NCBI RefSeq assembly: GCF_003986935.1
Contig: NZ_RJZE01000017.1
Coordinates: forward strand, 62,001 to 126,000
Direction: 5' to 3'
Source: Paraburkholderia kururiensis JCM 10599 = LMG 19447
GTDB taxonomy: Bacteria; Pseudomonadota; Gammaproteobacteria; Burkholderiales; Burkholderiaceae
Length of the DNA: 64,000 nt
Positions within the stretch are counted from its first letter, which is position 1; each line of letters starts with the position of its first letter. The translations under genes and the position numbers were made by a program. This document shows, piece after piece, positions 34,624 to 43,369 of the stretch. The notes beneath the pieces were generated by a model that did not search any database, was not told where the DNA came from, and was given only the letters and a program-made list of their open reading frames with translations.

Positions 34624-36261
34624 ATGACCGCTGCCTCCATCCGTTACGACGACGCACGCATGCGTCTGCTGCCGGGGCGCGACGTGCCCTTGCGGGAATC
34701 CGGCACCTCCGCCGCGGACCTCCTCGCCGCCTATCACCCCGACCACCGCGCAAGCGCGCGCACGCCGCTGCGCGTCGGCCCGAATGCGGGTCACGCGTGC
34801 CATCCCGCGCTTGCGCGGCTTCTGGAGTCGGACGCGCTGATCGACGAAGTCGACCTGGCCGGCGCCCCGCCGCTTGTCACGGACGTGCTCGTGATCGGCG
34901 GAGGCGGCGCCGCAGCGGCCGCGGCGCTCGAAGCTGCCGCCGCGGGCGCGGACGTGATCGTCGCCACCAAACTGCGCGTGGGCGACAGCAACACGGTGAT
35001 GGCCGAGGGCGGCATAGAGGCCGCCGTGGGCAGCGACGACAGCATCGCGCGCCACTACGACGACACGCTGCGCGGCGGACACGGCGCGGCCCGGCCCGAA
35101 CTCGTGGCGCAACTGGTGGCCGATGGCCCCGGCACGATCCGCTGGCTGATCGGCCTTGGCGTCGCGTTCGATCTGGAGCCCGACGGCCGACGGCTGCTGC
35201 GCAAACGCGCGGGCGGCACGAGCGCCGCCCGGGTGCTCTCGCATCGCGACTTCACCGGGCTCGAAATGATGCGCGTGCTGCGCGAAGCAGTGGAACTCGA
35301 CCGGCGCATCACGGTGCTGAACCGGGCGCCCGCGCTCGAACTGCTCACCGACGAGAGCGGCGCGTGTGCGGGCGCCGTGCTCTGCGATCTGGAGCACGGC
35401 CGGCTGCGCCCCGTGCTGGCGCGGGCAGTCGTGCTCGCCACGGGCGGCGCGGGCCGGCTGCACCTGGAAGGTTTCGCCACCTCGAATCACTACGGCGCAA
35501 CGGCGGACGGCCTCGTGATCGCGTATCGGGCGGGCGCACGCGTGACCGACCTCGACAGCTTCCAGTACCACCCTACCGGCATCGCATGGCCGCGGCATCT
35601 GGCGGGCGCGCTCGTGTCGGAGGCCGTTCGTTCGGCGGGCGCGCGTCTCGTCAACGGTCTGGGCGAGCGCTTCATCGACGAACTCTCGCCACGCGACGTC
35701 GTCGCCGCCGCGATCCTGCGCGAATGCGCAGAAGGACGCGGCATCGAACGCGACGGTGCCCGGGGCGTGTTCATCGACACACCGGACCTGCTCGCCCGCC
35801 AGCCGGATCTGCTCACGACGCAACTGGTGGGGCTCGCCCATCTGGCCGCGAAATGCCAGATCAACCCCACACGCGAACCGCTGCTCGTTTATCCGACGCT
35901 GCATTACCAGAACGGCGGCGTCGTCATCGGCACAGACACGTCGACCGACGTGGCGCGGCTCTACGCCGCCGGCGAGGTGGCGGGCGGCGTACACGGCCGC
36001 AACCGGCTGATGGGCAATGCGCTGCTCGACATCATCGCGTTCGGCCGGCGCGCGGGCGTGCACTCGGCCGCGTGCGCGGCACAGCGTGGGCCGACGGGTC
36101 GCGCCGGCCTTGGCCACGTGGCGGCATTCCGGCGTGCGTTGGCCACGGCGGGCGAGACGGCCGCCCCGCGCGCCCCGCTCCTGTACCCCGGGTACGGCAA
36201 CTTCGATCTGCGCCGCCATCTGGCAGGCGGCGCGAAGGGGGACTCGACATGGACGGCCTGA
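34624..36261 (+). CDS. FrdA/SdhA-like FAD-binding flavoprotein
   Basis: A 545-residue flavoprotein of the fumarate reductase/succinate dehydrogenase/aspartate oxidase family. FAD-binding GGGGAAAA (92-99) is preceded by an unusual about 85-residue N-terminal extension. Active-site residues of the family are in place: His316 in FQYHPTG (flavin/substrate), Arg336 in EAVRSAGA, the proton-donating Arg357 in LSPRD, His427 in LHYQNGG, and Arg in GEVAGGVHGRNRLMGN. Thus it should reduce fumarate or oxidise succinate or a related C4-dicarboxylate. No SdhC/SdhD-type anchor gene is nearby. An alternative is a dedicated oxidase of another organic acid. Confidence 0.8.
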   Translation: MTAASIRYDDARMRLLPGRDVPLRESGTSAADLLAAYHPDHRASARTPLRVGPNAGHACHPALARLLESDALIDEVDLAGAPPLVTDVLVIGGGGAAAAAALEAAAAGADVIVATKLRVGDSNTVMAEGGIEAAVGSDDSIARHYDDTLRGGHGAARPELVAQLVADGPGTIRWLIGLGVAFDLEPDGRRLLRKRAGGTSAARVLSHRDFTGLEMMRVLREAVELDRRITVLNRAPALELLTDESGACAGAVLCDLEHGRLRPVLARAVVLATGGAGRLHLEGFATSNHYGATADGLVIAYRAGARVTDLDSFQYHPTGIAWPRHLAGALVSEAVRSAGARLVNGLGERFIDELSPRDVVAAAILRECAEGRGIERDGARGVFIDTPDLLARQPDLLTTQLVGLAHLAAKCQINPTREPLLVYPTLHYQNGGVVIGTDTSTDVARLYAAGEVAGGVHGRNRLMGNALLDIIAFGRRAGVHSAACAAQRGPTGRAGLGHVAAFRRALATAGETAAPRAPLLYPGYGNFDLRRHLAGGAKGDSTWTA

Positions 36262-37595
36262 ACCATCATCTGGACGAGCGTTTGAACCAACGGCTCCTGA
36301 GCCCCCGCTTCAACGTGGGGGCCGATTACGGACGTTGGCTCGCAGCAGGCGGCGGACGCGGACTCGATGCCGCGCTCGCGAACCCCGCGGCGATCATCGA
36401 CGCCATCGAGGCCGCGCGCCTCGTCGGCATGGGCGGGGCGGGTTTTCCGACCCACCGCAAATGGCGCGCGGCCGCGCAGGCGGGCGGGCTGCCTGCGAAG
36501 GTGGACGCGGGTACCGACGCGGGCAGCGGCGCGGGTACCGGCGCAGCGGAAGACCCCACCTTGCCCGGCACGGCGCCGACGGCTCGCTACGTCGTCGTCA
36601 ACGGCAACGAGGACGAACCCGGCACGTTCAAGGACCGCCATTTGCTGTCGCGCACGCCGCATCAGGTAATCGAAGGCGCGCTGATCGCGGCTCTCGCGAT
36701 TCGCGCCACGCACGTCGTGTTCTACGTAAACCGGCGTCAGCACGATGCACTCGCCGCGATGCGCGAAGCGCTCATGCAATGGCAGACAAGCCCGCTCTTC
36801 GCGCGCCTCGTGGCGGCGCTCGAGCACCCGCTCGCGCTTGCGCTGAACGAGAGTTCGGGCCGCTACATCGGCGGCGAGGAAACGGCTGTCCTCTCGTGGC
36901 TCGAAGGCGGCTTCCCCTTCCCGCGCAGCAAGCCGCCTTTTCCCGCGCAGTCGGGCATTGGGGGCGCCCCCACGCTCATCAACAACGTCGAGACCATCGC
37001 CAACGTCTCGCACATCCTGCGCGACGGTCCCGACGCGCACCGTGCGCTCGGCATCGGCGAAGCGAGCGGCACGAAGCTCTATTCGCTTTCGGGCGACGTG
37101 CTGCGCCCCGGCCTCTACGAGTTGCCGATGGGCACGCCGCTCGCCGACCTCGTGTTCGGCTGCGGCGGCGGCATGCTGGGCGGCAAGGCGTTCAAGGCCG
37201 TGTTCACGGGCGGGCCGTCGAACACGCTCCTGAGCGCCGCCGACCTCGACGTCGCGCTCGACTTCGACTCGGTGCGCGCACGCGGCTCCAGCCTCGGCAC
37301 GGGCGCCATGATCGTGCTGGGCGAAGGCACGAGCATCGTGCGCGAGGTGGCGCGCTACGTGGAATTCTTTGCAGCGGAGTCGTGCGGACAATGTCCGCCT
37401 TGCAAGTGCGGCACGTTCCAGATGGCGCGCCTGCTGCACCGGATCGACACCGGCGTGGCCACGCAACGCGACGTGGATGCGCTTGCCAGCCTCGCCACGC
37501 TGCTGCCTCGCTCGGGGCGTTGCGGTCTCATCGACGGTGCGGCAACGGTGGTGCAGAGTTCGCTGCGAACGTTTCCCGGCGAGTACGGGCTGTGA
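36249..37595 (+). CDS. NuoF-like NADH-binding flavoprotein
   Basis: A 448-residue protein of the NuoF/HoxF family. NADH/FMN glycine-rich GMGGAGFPTHRKW (61-73), NGNEDEPG (118-125), GRYIGGEETA (205-213), NNVET (245-249), and the 4Fe-4S ligands Cys379, 382, 385 (ESCGQCPPCKCG) and Cys425. A Gly/Ala/Asp-rich loop (about 86-108) is extra. Its ATG overlaps the end of the flavoprotein gene by 13 bases, so the two are coupled. It gives the complex an NADH port. The 3' end overlaps the convergent mxaL gene by 68 bases. Confidence 0.82.
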   Translation: MDGLNHHLDERLNQRLLSPRFNVGADYGRWLAAGGGRGLDAALANPAAIIDAIEAARLVGMGGAGFPTHRKWRAAAQAGGLPAKVDAGTDAGSGAGTGAAEDPTLPGTAPTARYVVVNGNEDEPGTFKDRHLLSRTPHQVIEGALIAALAIRATHVVFYVNRRQHDALAAMREALMQWQTSPLFARLVAALEHPLALALNESSGRYIGGEETAVLSWLEGGFPFPRSKPPFPAQSGIGGAPTLINNVETIANVSHILRDGPDAHRALGIGEASGTKLYSLSGDVLRPGLYELPMGTPLADLVFGCGGGMLGGKAFKAVFTGGPSNTLLSAADLDVALDFDSVRARGSSLGTGAMIVLGEGTSIVREVARYVEFFAAESCGQCPPCKCGTFQMARLLHRIDTGVATQRDVDALASLATLLPRSGRCGLIDGAATVVQSSLRTFPGEYGL

Positions 37596-38688
37596 GGGCT
37601 GTGAGGACCGTGAGGAGGCTGAACCGCGCATAGCGCCACGTCAGCAGCAACAGCGCCGCGAGCGCGAGTACCCAACGCACGTCGGTGGGCACGGGTTCCC
37701 GGTGCGCGAGCGACGGGTCGCGTAGTGCAGCCGCGAGCGATGCCGCCCCGAGCAGCCGCCGATACCCGAAGCCGATGCGGTTCGCCACGGTAGCCAGGTA
37801 CGGCTCGCGCAGGCCGGACAATTCCTCGTGGCTTTCCCCCGCGCCGGGCGGGCGGTCCGCCGGCGGCACCTGCACGACATCGGCGGCGCTCCAGTAGCCG
37901 GTCTTGCGGCCGGTCGCGTCCGTCTTCGGCACCGGCACGGGCTGGTCGCCGCCCACGCCGATGAGCCAGCCCTTCACGCCCGGCACGCCGATTTCGATCG
38001 CCGGGCCGTTCGAAGGCAGGATGGGCGGGGCCTCCTGGCCATCGGTGAAGAAGACCACCGCGACGCCGCGTGCGGCCGTGGCTGGCCCGCGCGCTGGTTC
38101 GTCCGTTGGTTTATCCGCTTGTTCGTCCGCTTGTCCGTCCGCTTGCGCGATGCCCGGGCCGCTGCCTTGCGCGGCGCTTTGACCGATCGTGTGCGCGACC
38201 CGCACCGCCGAGTAGATACCGCCCTCCGCGATGCGGCTCCAGTTGGTCCAGCGCATGCGGCCGTCGATTGCGCCTAGCGACGCCAGCAGCGCGTCGTAGT
38301 GCCGGCACACCTCCACGGGCGTCACGAGCGGCAGCGCAGCTTGGCCCGTGAACACGCTCCAGCCCACTTTCGAGCCGCACGGCAATTGACCCAGCACATC
38401 GCGCATCGCGGCCTTCGCGAAGTCGAGCCGGCTCGCGGGCGACCCGTTCAGGCTCATGTCTTCGGCGTCCATGCTCTGCGTAATGTCGAAGGTGACCATG
38501 TAGGTGAACGTATCGCGCGGCAGTTCCACCGACGGCACCGCGAACGCCGCGGCCAGCAGCACGAGCGCGGCCGCCACCGCCCAGTCGCGGCCCGCGAGGA
38601 CGTGCCTCGGCGCATGCAGAAGACGGCGCGCGAGGTGGCCGACCCACCTAACCCGCCCGGCCGACCCTGCCGGCGCACGACGCGTCAT
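37528..38688 (-). CDS. mxaL: MxaL-like von Willebrand factor A protein
   Basis: A 386-residue protein with an N-terminal membrane helix (WAVAAALVLLAAAFAVPSV) and a VWA domain (TFDITQSMDAEDMSLNG, FFTDGQEAPP), last gene of the mxaRSACKL order. Start overlaps the mxaK stop (ATGA). In methylotrophs MxaA, C, K, L are needed for calcium insertion into methanol dehydrogenase. A C-terminal helix (WVLALAALLLLTWRY) is followed by a tail read antisense to the NuoF-like gene. A Gln/Asp/Glu/Pro-rich repeat loop (QADGQADEQADKPTDEP) interrupts the VWA domain. Confidence 0.8.
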   Translation of the reverse strand: MTRRAPAGSAGRVRWVGHLARRLLHAPRHVLAGRDWAVAAALVLLAAAFAVPSVELPRDTFTYMVTFDITQSMDAEDMSLNGSPASRLDFAKAAMRDVLGQLPCGSKVGWSVFTGQAALPLVTPVEVCRHYDALLASLGAIDGRMRWTNWSRIAEGGIYSAVRVAHTIGQSAAQGSGPGIAQADGQADEQADKPTDEPARGPATAARGVAVVFFTDGQEAPPILPSNGPAIEIGVPGVKGWLIGVGGDQPVPVPKTDATGRKTGYWSAADVVQVPPADRPPGAGESHEELSGLREPYLATVANRIGFGYRRLLGAASLAAALRDPSLAHREPVPTDVRWVLALAALLLLTWRYARFSLLTVLTALTARTRRETFAANSAPPLPHRR

Positions 38689-39290
38689 GGCAGATCCTCG
38701 CTCTGCGCCCCGCGCAGCTTGATCCGGCTCTTCGTCGCGACCTCGGCGGCGGCTTCCGTGGGCTGCTCGGGCGCAAGCCGCAGCGCGCGCTCCAGGTTGT
38801 AGCGCGCGTCCCAGTCGTCGGGCGTCATGCGCAGCAGCGCGCGGTAGCGTGCCTTGGCCTGCTCGATCATCGGTGCCGACCGGCTCGTGCCCGTGTCGTC
38901 GCCGGCGCCCGCGCCCTCGCGCAGATACATGTTGGCGAGATCGAATAGCGCCGCGCGGCCGGTCTCGTCGTGCACACCGTTTTCGATGAGCGCCTCGAAG
39001 CGGCGTCCCGCGGCGTCGTACCGGCGCTGCGCCGCAAGCGCCACGGCCTGCGCAAGCTGCACGGGGCGCGGCGCGAGCGAATCGATCGTATCGGTGCTGC
39101 TTGCGGCAGCGGCAATGCCCGACGAAGCGGCCGGTGCAGCAGCCGATGCAGCCGCCAGCCCGCGCGCCACCGCCGCGACTTCGTCGTTCACGCGCTGCGC
39201 CTTCACGAGCCGGATCGCCTCTGCACCCGCAAACACCGCGCACGCAAGTGCGGCGACGGCAAATACGGCGTGAACGGTGGTGCGTTTCAT
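38685..39290 (-). CDS. mxaK: MxaK-like protein
   Basis: A 201-residue protein with an N-terminal signal/membrane segment (HAVFAVAALACAVFAGAEA) and a helical, TPR-like periplasmic part (ALFDLANMYLREGAG, ARYRALLRMTPDDWDARYNLERALRLAPEQ). Position between the two VWA genes, size and fold fit MxaK. Start overlaps the mxaC stop as ATGA and its stop overlaps the mxaL start, so translation is coupled on both sides. Confidence 0.75.
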   Translation of the reverse strand: MKRTTVHAVFAVAALACAVFAGAEAIRLVKAQRVNDEVAAVARGLAAASAAAPAASSGIAAAASSTDTIDSLAPRPVQLAQAVALAAQRRYDAAGRRFEALIENGVHDETGRAALFDLANMYLREGAGAGDDTGTSRSAPMIEQAKARYRALLRMTPDDWDARYNLERALRLAPEQPTEAAAEVATKSRIKLRGAQSEDLP

Positions 39291-40294
39291 GCCCAGCTCC
39301 GTACCTGAAGGACGCGCGCCGCGAGCAGCACGGCGCAGCCCGCGAGCGCCACGGCAAAGCAGAGGCCGCTGCGGTCCTGGCGCGGCAACTGCTCGACGAA
39401 CGAAACGGGGAAGCTCTGCTGGCGGTCGATCTCGTTCATCGCCGCCGTCATGGCGCCGGGGTCGCCCGCCTCGTAGAGGTTGTACGGCGTGGAAAGCGAA
39501 AGAAAGAAGCGGTGCAGGTCCGCCTCGGGCGCCGCGCTGCCCTGCCGCGCGGCCGCGTCAAGCTTCGCGCCGTAGAAGCTGCTGCGCAGAAAGACGAAAT
39601 ACAGCGCGATGCGGTTGCGCGCGAGCCCTTCGGCAATGAGCCTGCGTTCGGTGTCCGAGAGCTTCGCGCCGCCGTCGGAGACCATCACGATGGCGCGATG
39701 GCCCGTCCAGGGCAGCCCGTCGAATTGCCCGATGGCCGCGAGCAGGCCGCGGCCAAGCTGCGTATCGGGCATGCCGCGGCCAATCTGCGTGCTGCCGATC
39801 GCGGCGCGAATCACGGCGTGGTCGTAGGTGAACGGCACGGCGAGCATGGGGTTGATGCCGAACATCATGAACGCGAACCGGTCGTTGGGCCGGCCGTTCA
39901 CGAACTCGTCGAGCGCGGCGCGCGCCACGGTGTTCTTGGCGTCGCCGGTGGCGTTGGCGCCCTTGCTCGCCATCACGCCGTTCATGCTGCCGCTGCGGTC
40001 CATCAGAATCAGCGTCTCCGCACCGCGCCCCGTGCGGTGCGCCTGCAGATGGATGCGGCCCGGCTGAGCGAGTCCCACCACGATCGCCGCCATCGCGAGC
40101 GCGGCGGCCGCGCGCGAGACCCAGCCCAGCACGCGGCCCACACGGTCGGGCGGCAGCCACGCGGACCACGAGAACGGCAGTGTGTCGTCGCGACGCGGAA
40201 CGAAAGGCAGCAGCGCGAGCGGCAGCAAGAGGAGCATCCACGGCGCGGCAAAGTCGATGGGCGAGCCGATAGGTGCAATGAGAGACGCGCTCAT
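39287..40294 (-). CDS. mxaC: MxaC-like von Willebrand factor A protein
   Basis: A 335-residue inner-membrane protein: helices near the N-terminus (PWMLLLLPLALLPFVP and AALAMAAIVVGLAQP), VWA domain with an intact metal site (LMDRSGSMNG, VSDGGAKLSDTE) and a C-terminal helix. ATGA overlaps join it to mxaA upstream and mxaK downstream. Expected to act in the periplasm with MxaA/K/L in metal loading of a quinoprotein dehydrogenase. Confidence 0.8.
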   Translation of the reverse strand: MSASLIAPIGSPIDFAAPWMLLLLPLALLPFVPRRDDTLPFSWSAWLPPDRVGRVLGWVSRAAAALAMAAIVVGLAQPGRIHLQAHRTGRGAETLILMDRSGSMNGVMASKGANATGDAKNTVARAALDEFVNGRPNDRFAFMMFGINPMLAVPFTYDHAVIRAAIGSTQIGRGMPDTQLGRGLLAAIGQFDGLPWTGHRAIVMVSDGGAKLSDTERRLIAEGLARNRIALYFVFLRSSFYGAKLDAAARQGSAAPEADLHRFFLSLSTPYNLYEAGDPGAMTAAMNEIDRQQSFPVSFVEQLPRQDRSGLCFAVALAGCAVLLAARVLQVRSWA

Positions 40295-41421
40295 GACTGC
40301 CGGCGCCTTTCCGCGAGATAGAGCGCGCGGCACAGATCGACGAGGCCGCGCGTATCGGTGGCAGCGGCGGTGGCAGCGGCGGTGGCAGCGTCGGTGACCG
40401 CAGCAGTGGCAGCGTCGGTGGCCGCAGCGGCGGGCGCGGCATCGCTGCGCCGCGCCACCGCGAAGAAGTGCTCGTCCGATTGCCGGTAGAACTGTTCGAG
40501 CTGAGGCCGCAGCGGTTGCAGCCACGACTCGCGACCGATCACCGCGGCAAGCGACCCCGCATGCACGACGTGCCCCGCCGTCTCATTGAGCGCGCGGTGC
40601 AGAACGCGCCACGCGGATTCGGATTGCGCCGCTCGTGCATCGAGCCGCCGCATCTGCCGCCAGGCTCGCGCGAACGGCAGCCGCGCGGCCTCGCGCGCAT
40701 TGCGCCACCACGCCCATGCGCCCCACGCGGCGAGCGTGACCACGAGCGCGGCGAGCGCGAGGCCCAGCCGTCGACGGATGGGCGCCAGCGCGACCGGCGC
40801 TGCGAGGCGATCGGGCTGTATCCCGCTCAAACCCGCCTGCGGGTCGGCTATCGGCGACGCACCCGATGCATCCGCCGAGGCGGTGGTGGACGCCCCATCC
40901 GCCACGAGCGGCCCGATGCCGACGCGCCATTCGGGCACGCGCAGCACGTCGCCTGCCGCGATGTGCAGTTCGAGCGCGGGCAACGCGACCTGCGTGGGCG
41001 CCAGCGGCGCATTGGTGAGCTGATAGTCGAGGACCAGCCAGCGCCGCCCGTCGGCGTCGGTCTCGACGCGCGCCGCACGACGCTCGAACCAGACGCCGAC
41101 GCGGCCCGCCGAGGGCATGGCGACAGCGCTCACGGCATGGCCGTTCGCTTCGAGCAGCACCCGTTGTGTCAGCACGTCGCCGATGGTGTGGCCGAACGCA
41201 CGCGGCTCGGCCACGCGGGCCGGCCACTCTGCGGCGGCCGCGGATGAGGCGAACGTCGCGAACATAGCAAACGTCACCCATGAAGCCGCAACCGCGAGCC
41301 GCGCCGAAGTTGCCATGGAAGTTGCCACGGAAATTGCAACGGAGCTCGCCGAGGTCCGCGCAGCGACACGCATCGCGCCGCCTCGCCGGACCTCGTCGCG
41401 ACGCGCCGCACGCTGCCTCAT
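40291..41421 (-). CDS. mxaA: MxaA-like protein
   Basis: A 376-residue protein starting at the ATG that overlaps the mxaS stop (ATGA); an ATG at 41373 (MRVAARTS) would give a more regular signal peptide. The mature part begins after SSAAAAE, has a beta-rich periplasmic domain, one membrane helix (LGLALAALVVTLAAWGAWAWW) and a cytosolic tail. Role in methanol dehydrogenase maturation is inferred from gene order. The tail contains an Ala/Thr/Asp tract (ATDAATAAVTDAATAAA) encoded by short GC-rich repeats at about 40355-40440. Confidence 0.7.
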   Translation of the reverse strand: MRQRAARRDEVRRGGAMRVAARTSASSVAISVATSMATSARLAVAASWVTFAMFATFASSAAAAEWPARVAEPRAFGHTIGDVLTQRVLLEANGHAVSAVAMPSAGRVGVWFERRAARVETDADGRRWLVLDYQLTNAPLAPTQVALPALELHIAAGDVLRVPEWRVGIGPLVADGASTTASADASGASPIADPQAGLSGIQPDRLAAPVALAPIRRRLGLALAALVVTLAAWGAWAWWRNAREAARLPFARAWRQMRRLDARAAQSESAWRVLHRALNETAGHVVHAGSLAAVIGRESWLQPLRPQLEQFYRQSDEHFFAVARRSDAAPAAAATDAATAAVTDAATAAATAAATDTRGLVDLCRALYLAERRRQS

Positions 41422-42320
41422 ACGCTCTGCTCCAGAAAGTACCGCGAGAGCGCCTCGGGCTCGAACTCGCCTTCCATGAAGAACGGCGCCATGGCGCGCT
41501 TGCCGAAGAGGCTCACCAGTTCCGCACGCCGTCGCGCCACGGCCTCGCGCCACTTCGCGCGCACCTGGCCCGAGAGCCACACGGTGCGGCGCGCGCCGGT
41601 CTCCATGTCGCGCACGTCGAGCAGGCCGCCGCGTTCGGGCGCGTCCAGTTCCGCGGGGTCCCACACCACCATCGGCACGACGTGCGCGTGCAGGAGCATG
41701 TCGAGAATCGCGGGCATGCCGTCGAGCGGCCAATGAAAATCCGAGACGATGAATACCAGTGCCTGCCGCCCGGCGAGCTTCGCCACCACGCGCGCCAGCG
41801 CCGCCGTGCCGTTGCCGGCGCCGGCGGCGGCGCTGTTCCACGGCGTGGGCATGTCCGCGTGGGACGCAGCCGCCTCGCTGCGCAGCATCGCGGCCATCAC
41901 GTCGCCGCTGCCGCGTCCGTAGCGCGGCGGCGCGCTCAGGTCGTTGCGTTCGGTGTGGTCGAACGCGGCCATGCCCACGCGGTCGCCGCTCCTGAATGCG
42001 CTGTAGCCGAGCGCCTCGACGAAGTCGGCCACCACGTGCAGCTTCGAACGCTTCACGCCGAAGCGCATGGACGCCGACACGTCCACGATCACCTGCACCG
42101 GCACCGCCACGCGCTGCAGATTGAGCCGCACGAGCCATTCGCCGCGCACCGACTGAATGCTCGCGCGCAAGTCGAGCCGGCGCGGGTCGGGGTAATCGAC
42201 GAGCCGCGCGTGCAACGCGAACTCCTGCCCCGGTCCGAAGCTCGTGCCCGGGTGCGAGCCGGGACGAAAACCGCTTGCGCGGCCCGGCAGACGGTAATGG
42301 AATTCGCGCGGCGCCTTCAT
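41418..42320 (-). CDS. mxaS: MxaS-like DUF58 protein
   Basis: A 300-residue DUF58 protein: FHYRLPGRASGFRPGSHPG opening, DPRRLDLRASIQS, VDVSASMRFG metal-site-like segment and FIVSDFHWPLDGMP. DUF58 proteins partner with MoxR AAA+ ATPases. Start taken at the ATG behind a strong GGAGGAGGGAG site; a TTG at 42353 that overlaps the moxR stop is the alternative. Confidence 0.8.
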   Translation of the reverse strand: MKAPREFHYRLPGRASGFRPGSHPGTSFGPGQEFALHARLVDYPDPRRLDLRASIQSVRGEWLVRLNLQRVAVPVQVIVDVSASMRFGVKRSKLHVVADFVEALGYSAFRSGDRVGMAAFDHTERNDLSAPPRYGRGSGDVMAAMLRSEAAASHADMPTPWNSAAAGAGNGTAALARVVAKLAGRQALVFIVSDFHWPLDGMPAILDMLLHAHVVPMVVWDPAELDAPERGGLLDVRDMETGARRTVWLSGQVRAKWREAVARRRAELVSLFGKRAMAPFFMEGEFEPEALSRYFLEQSV

Positions 42321-42349
42321 GAACGGTGTCTCCCTCCTCCCCCCGGCGC

Positions 42350-43369
42350 TCAAGGCACCGCGAGGCGCGCCACGATCTGCGCCACCAGCGCCTGGGCCAG
42401 TTCCTGGCGGCGCAGTTCGTAAATGGGCGTGAAGAAGACGCGATGGCCGAGCGCCGCAGGCAGCACGGCGTGCACGTCTTCCGGCGTGAGGTGCGAGCGG
42501 CCCGCAAGCCAGGCGCTCACGCGCGCGGCGCGCAGCAGCGCGCTCATGCCGCGCGGGCTCGCGCCCGCCAGAATCAGGCGGTCCATGTCCACGTCGTCGA
42601 GTGCGATGCCGAAGGTCTGCGGCGTTTCCGTCGCGCTCCAGATGTCGAGCACGTAGCGCTCGATCGCCTCGCTCGCGTGAATGCCCTGCTGGATCGCCGC
42701 GCCCATGCTGTTGAGTTCCTCCCAGGCCACCACGCCCGGCCGCACAGTTTCGATGAGCGCGTCGGCGTCGTGGAAGACAGTGTCGAACACGAGGGCGCGG
42801 CGCACGTCGGGGTCGGCCGGCGTCGGCATGTTCAGTTCGAACAGAAAGCGGTCGCGCGCGGCGGAGGCCAGCTCGAAGGTTTCTTCCTTCTCCACCTTGT
42901 TGCGGTCCGCGAACACGGTCATGTGCGGAAAGCGATATTCGCGGTCGAACGCGGAGACCGAGCGCTCCGCCATCGCCCGCAGCAGCAGGGACTGCACCTG
43001 CGGGCGCGCACGGTTGATCTCGTTGAAGAAGAACGTGGTGAGCCGCTCACCTTTGCGCAAGAGCGGGCCGGGGTCGATGCGCGGCTTGCCTTCGGCATCC
43101 ACGTAGGTGTGGTAGACGAGGTCGCCCGGCATGAGGTCGATGGTGCCTTCCACGCGTTCGAACTCGCCGCCCACGGCGCGCGCGAAGGCGCGCAGCACGG
43201 TGGTCTTGCCCACGCCCACGCCGCCTTCCAGCAGCACGTGGCCGCGCGCGAAGAGCGCCACGGTGATGAGGCGGATGGTCGGCTGCTGGCCGATCACGAC
43301 CTTGCCCACTTCGTCTTCGAGCCGCAGCGCGTTTGCGCGCCAGTCCTGAAGTCTCTCGCCCAATGCCAT
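42350..43369 (-). CDS. moxR: MoxR-family AAA+ ATPase (MxaR-like)
   Basis: A 339-residue MoxR ATPase: GHVLLEGGVGVGKTTVLRAFA (Walker A), PGDLVYHTYVD, FFNEINRARPQVQSLLLRAM (Walker B and sensor region), and C-terminal lid ending in the ASPRGMSALLRAARVSAWL block. It is a chaperone-like motor for metal centre or complex assembly. AAGGAGGAG precedes the ATG. First gene of the six-gene mxaRSACKL unit. Confidence 0.9.
   Translation of the reverse strand: MALGERLQDWRANALRLEDEVGKVVIGQQPTIRLITVALFARGHVLLEGGVGVGKTTVLRAFARAVGGEFERVEGTIDLMPGDLVYHTYVDAEGKPRIDPGPLLRKGERLTTFFFNEINRARPQVQSLLLRAMAERSVSAFDREYRFPHMTVFADRNKVEKEETFELASAARDRFLFELNMPTPADPDVRRALVFDTVFHDADALIETVRPGVVAWEELNSMGAAIQQGIHASEAIERYVLDIWSATETPQTFGIALDDVDMDRLILAGASPRGMSALLRAARVSAWLAGRSHLTPEDVHAVLPAALGHRVFFTPIYELRRQELAQALVAQIVARLAVP

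Noticed and set aside
31549..34640. Very long open frame upstream of and including the dctB gene (start at 34640)
   Set aside because: Homology begins only at the ATG at 33548; the upstream part runs antisense to the iron-sulfur gene and through the shared promoter region.
34797..36248. Arg-rich plus-strand frame ahead of the NuoF-like start
   Set aside because: It is the flavoprotein gene in another frame; the NuoF-like protein begins at 36249.
40291..42507. Long frame upstream of mxaA
   Set aside because: The part before 41421 is antisense-like shadow of mxaS; mxaA starts at the ATGA overlap.
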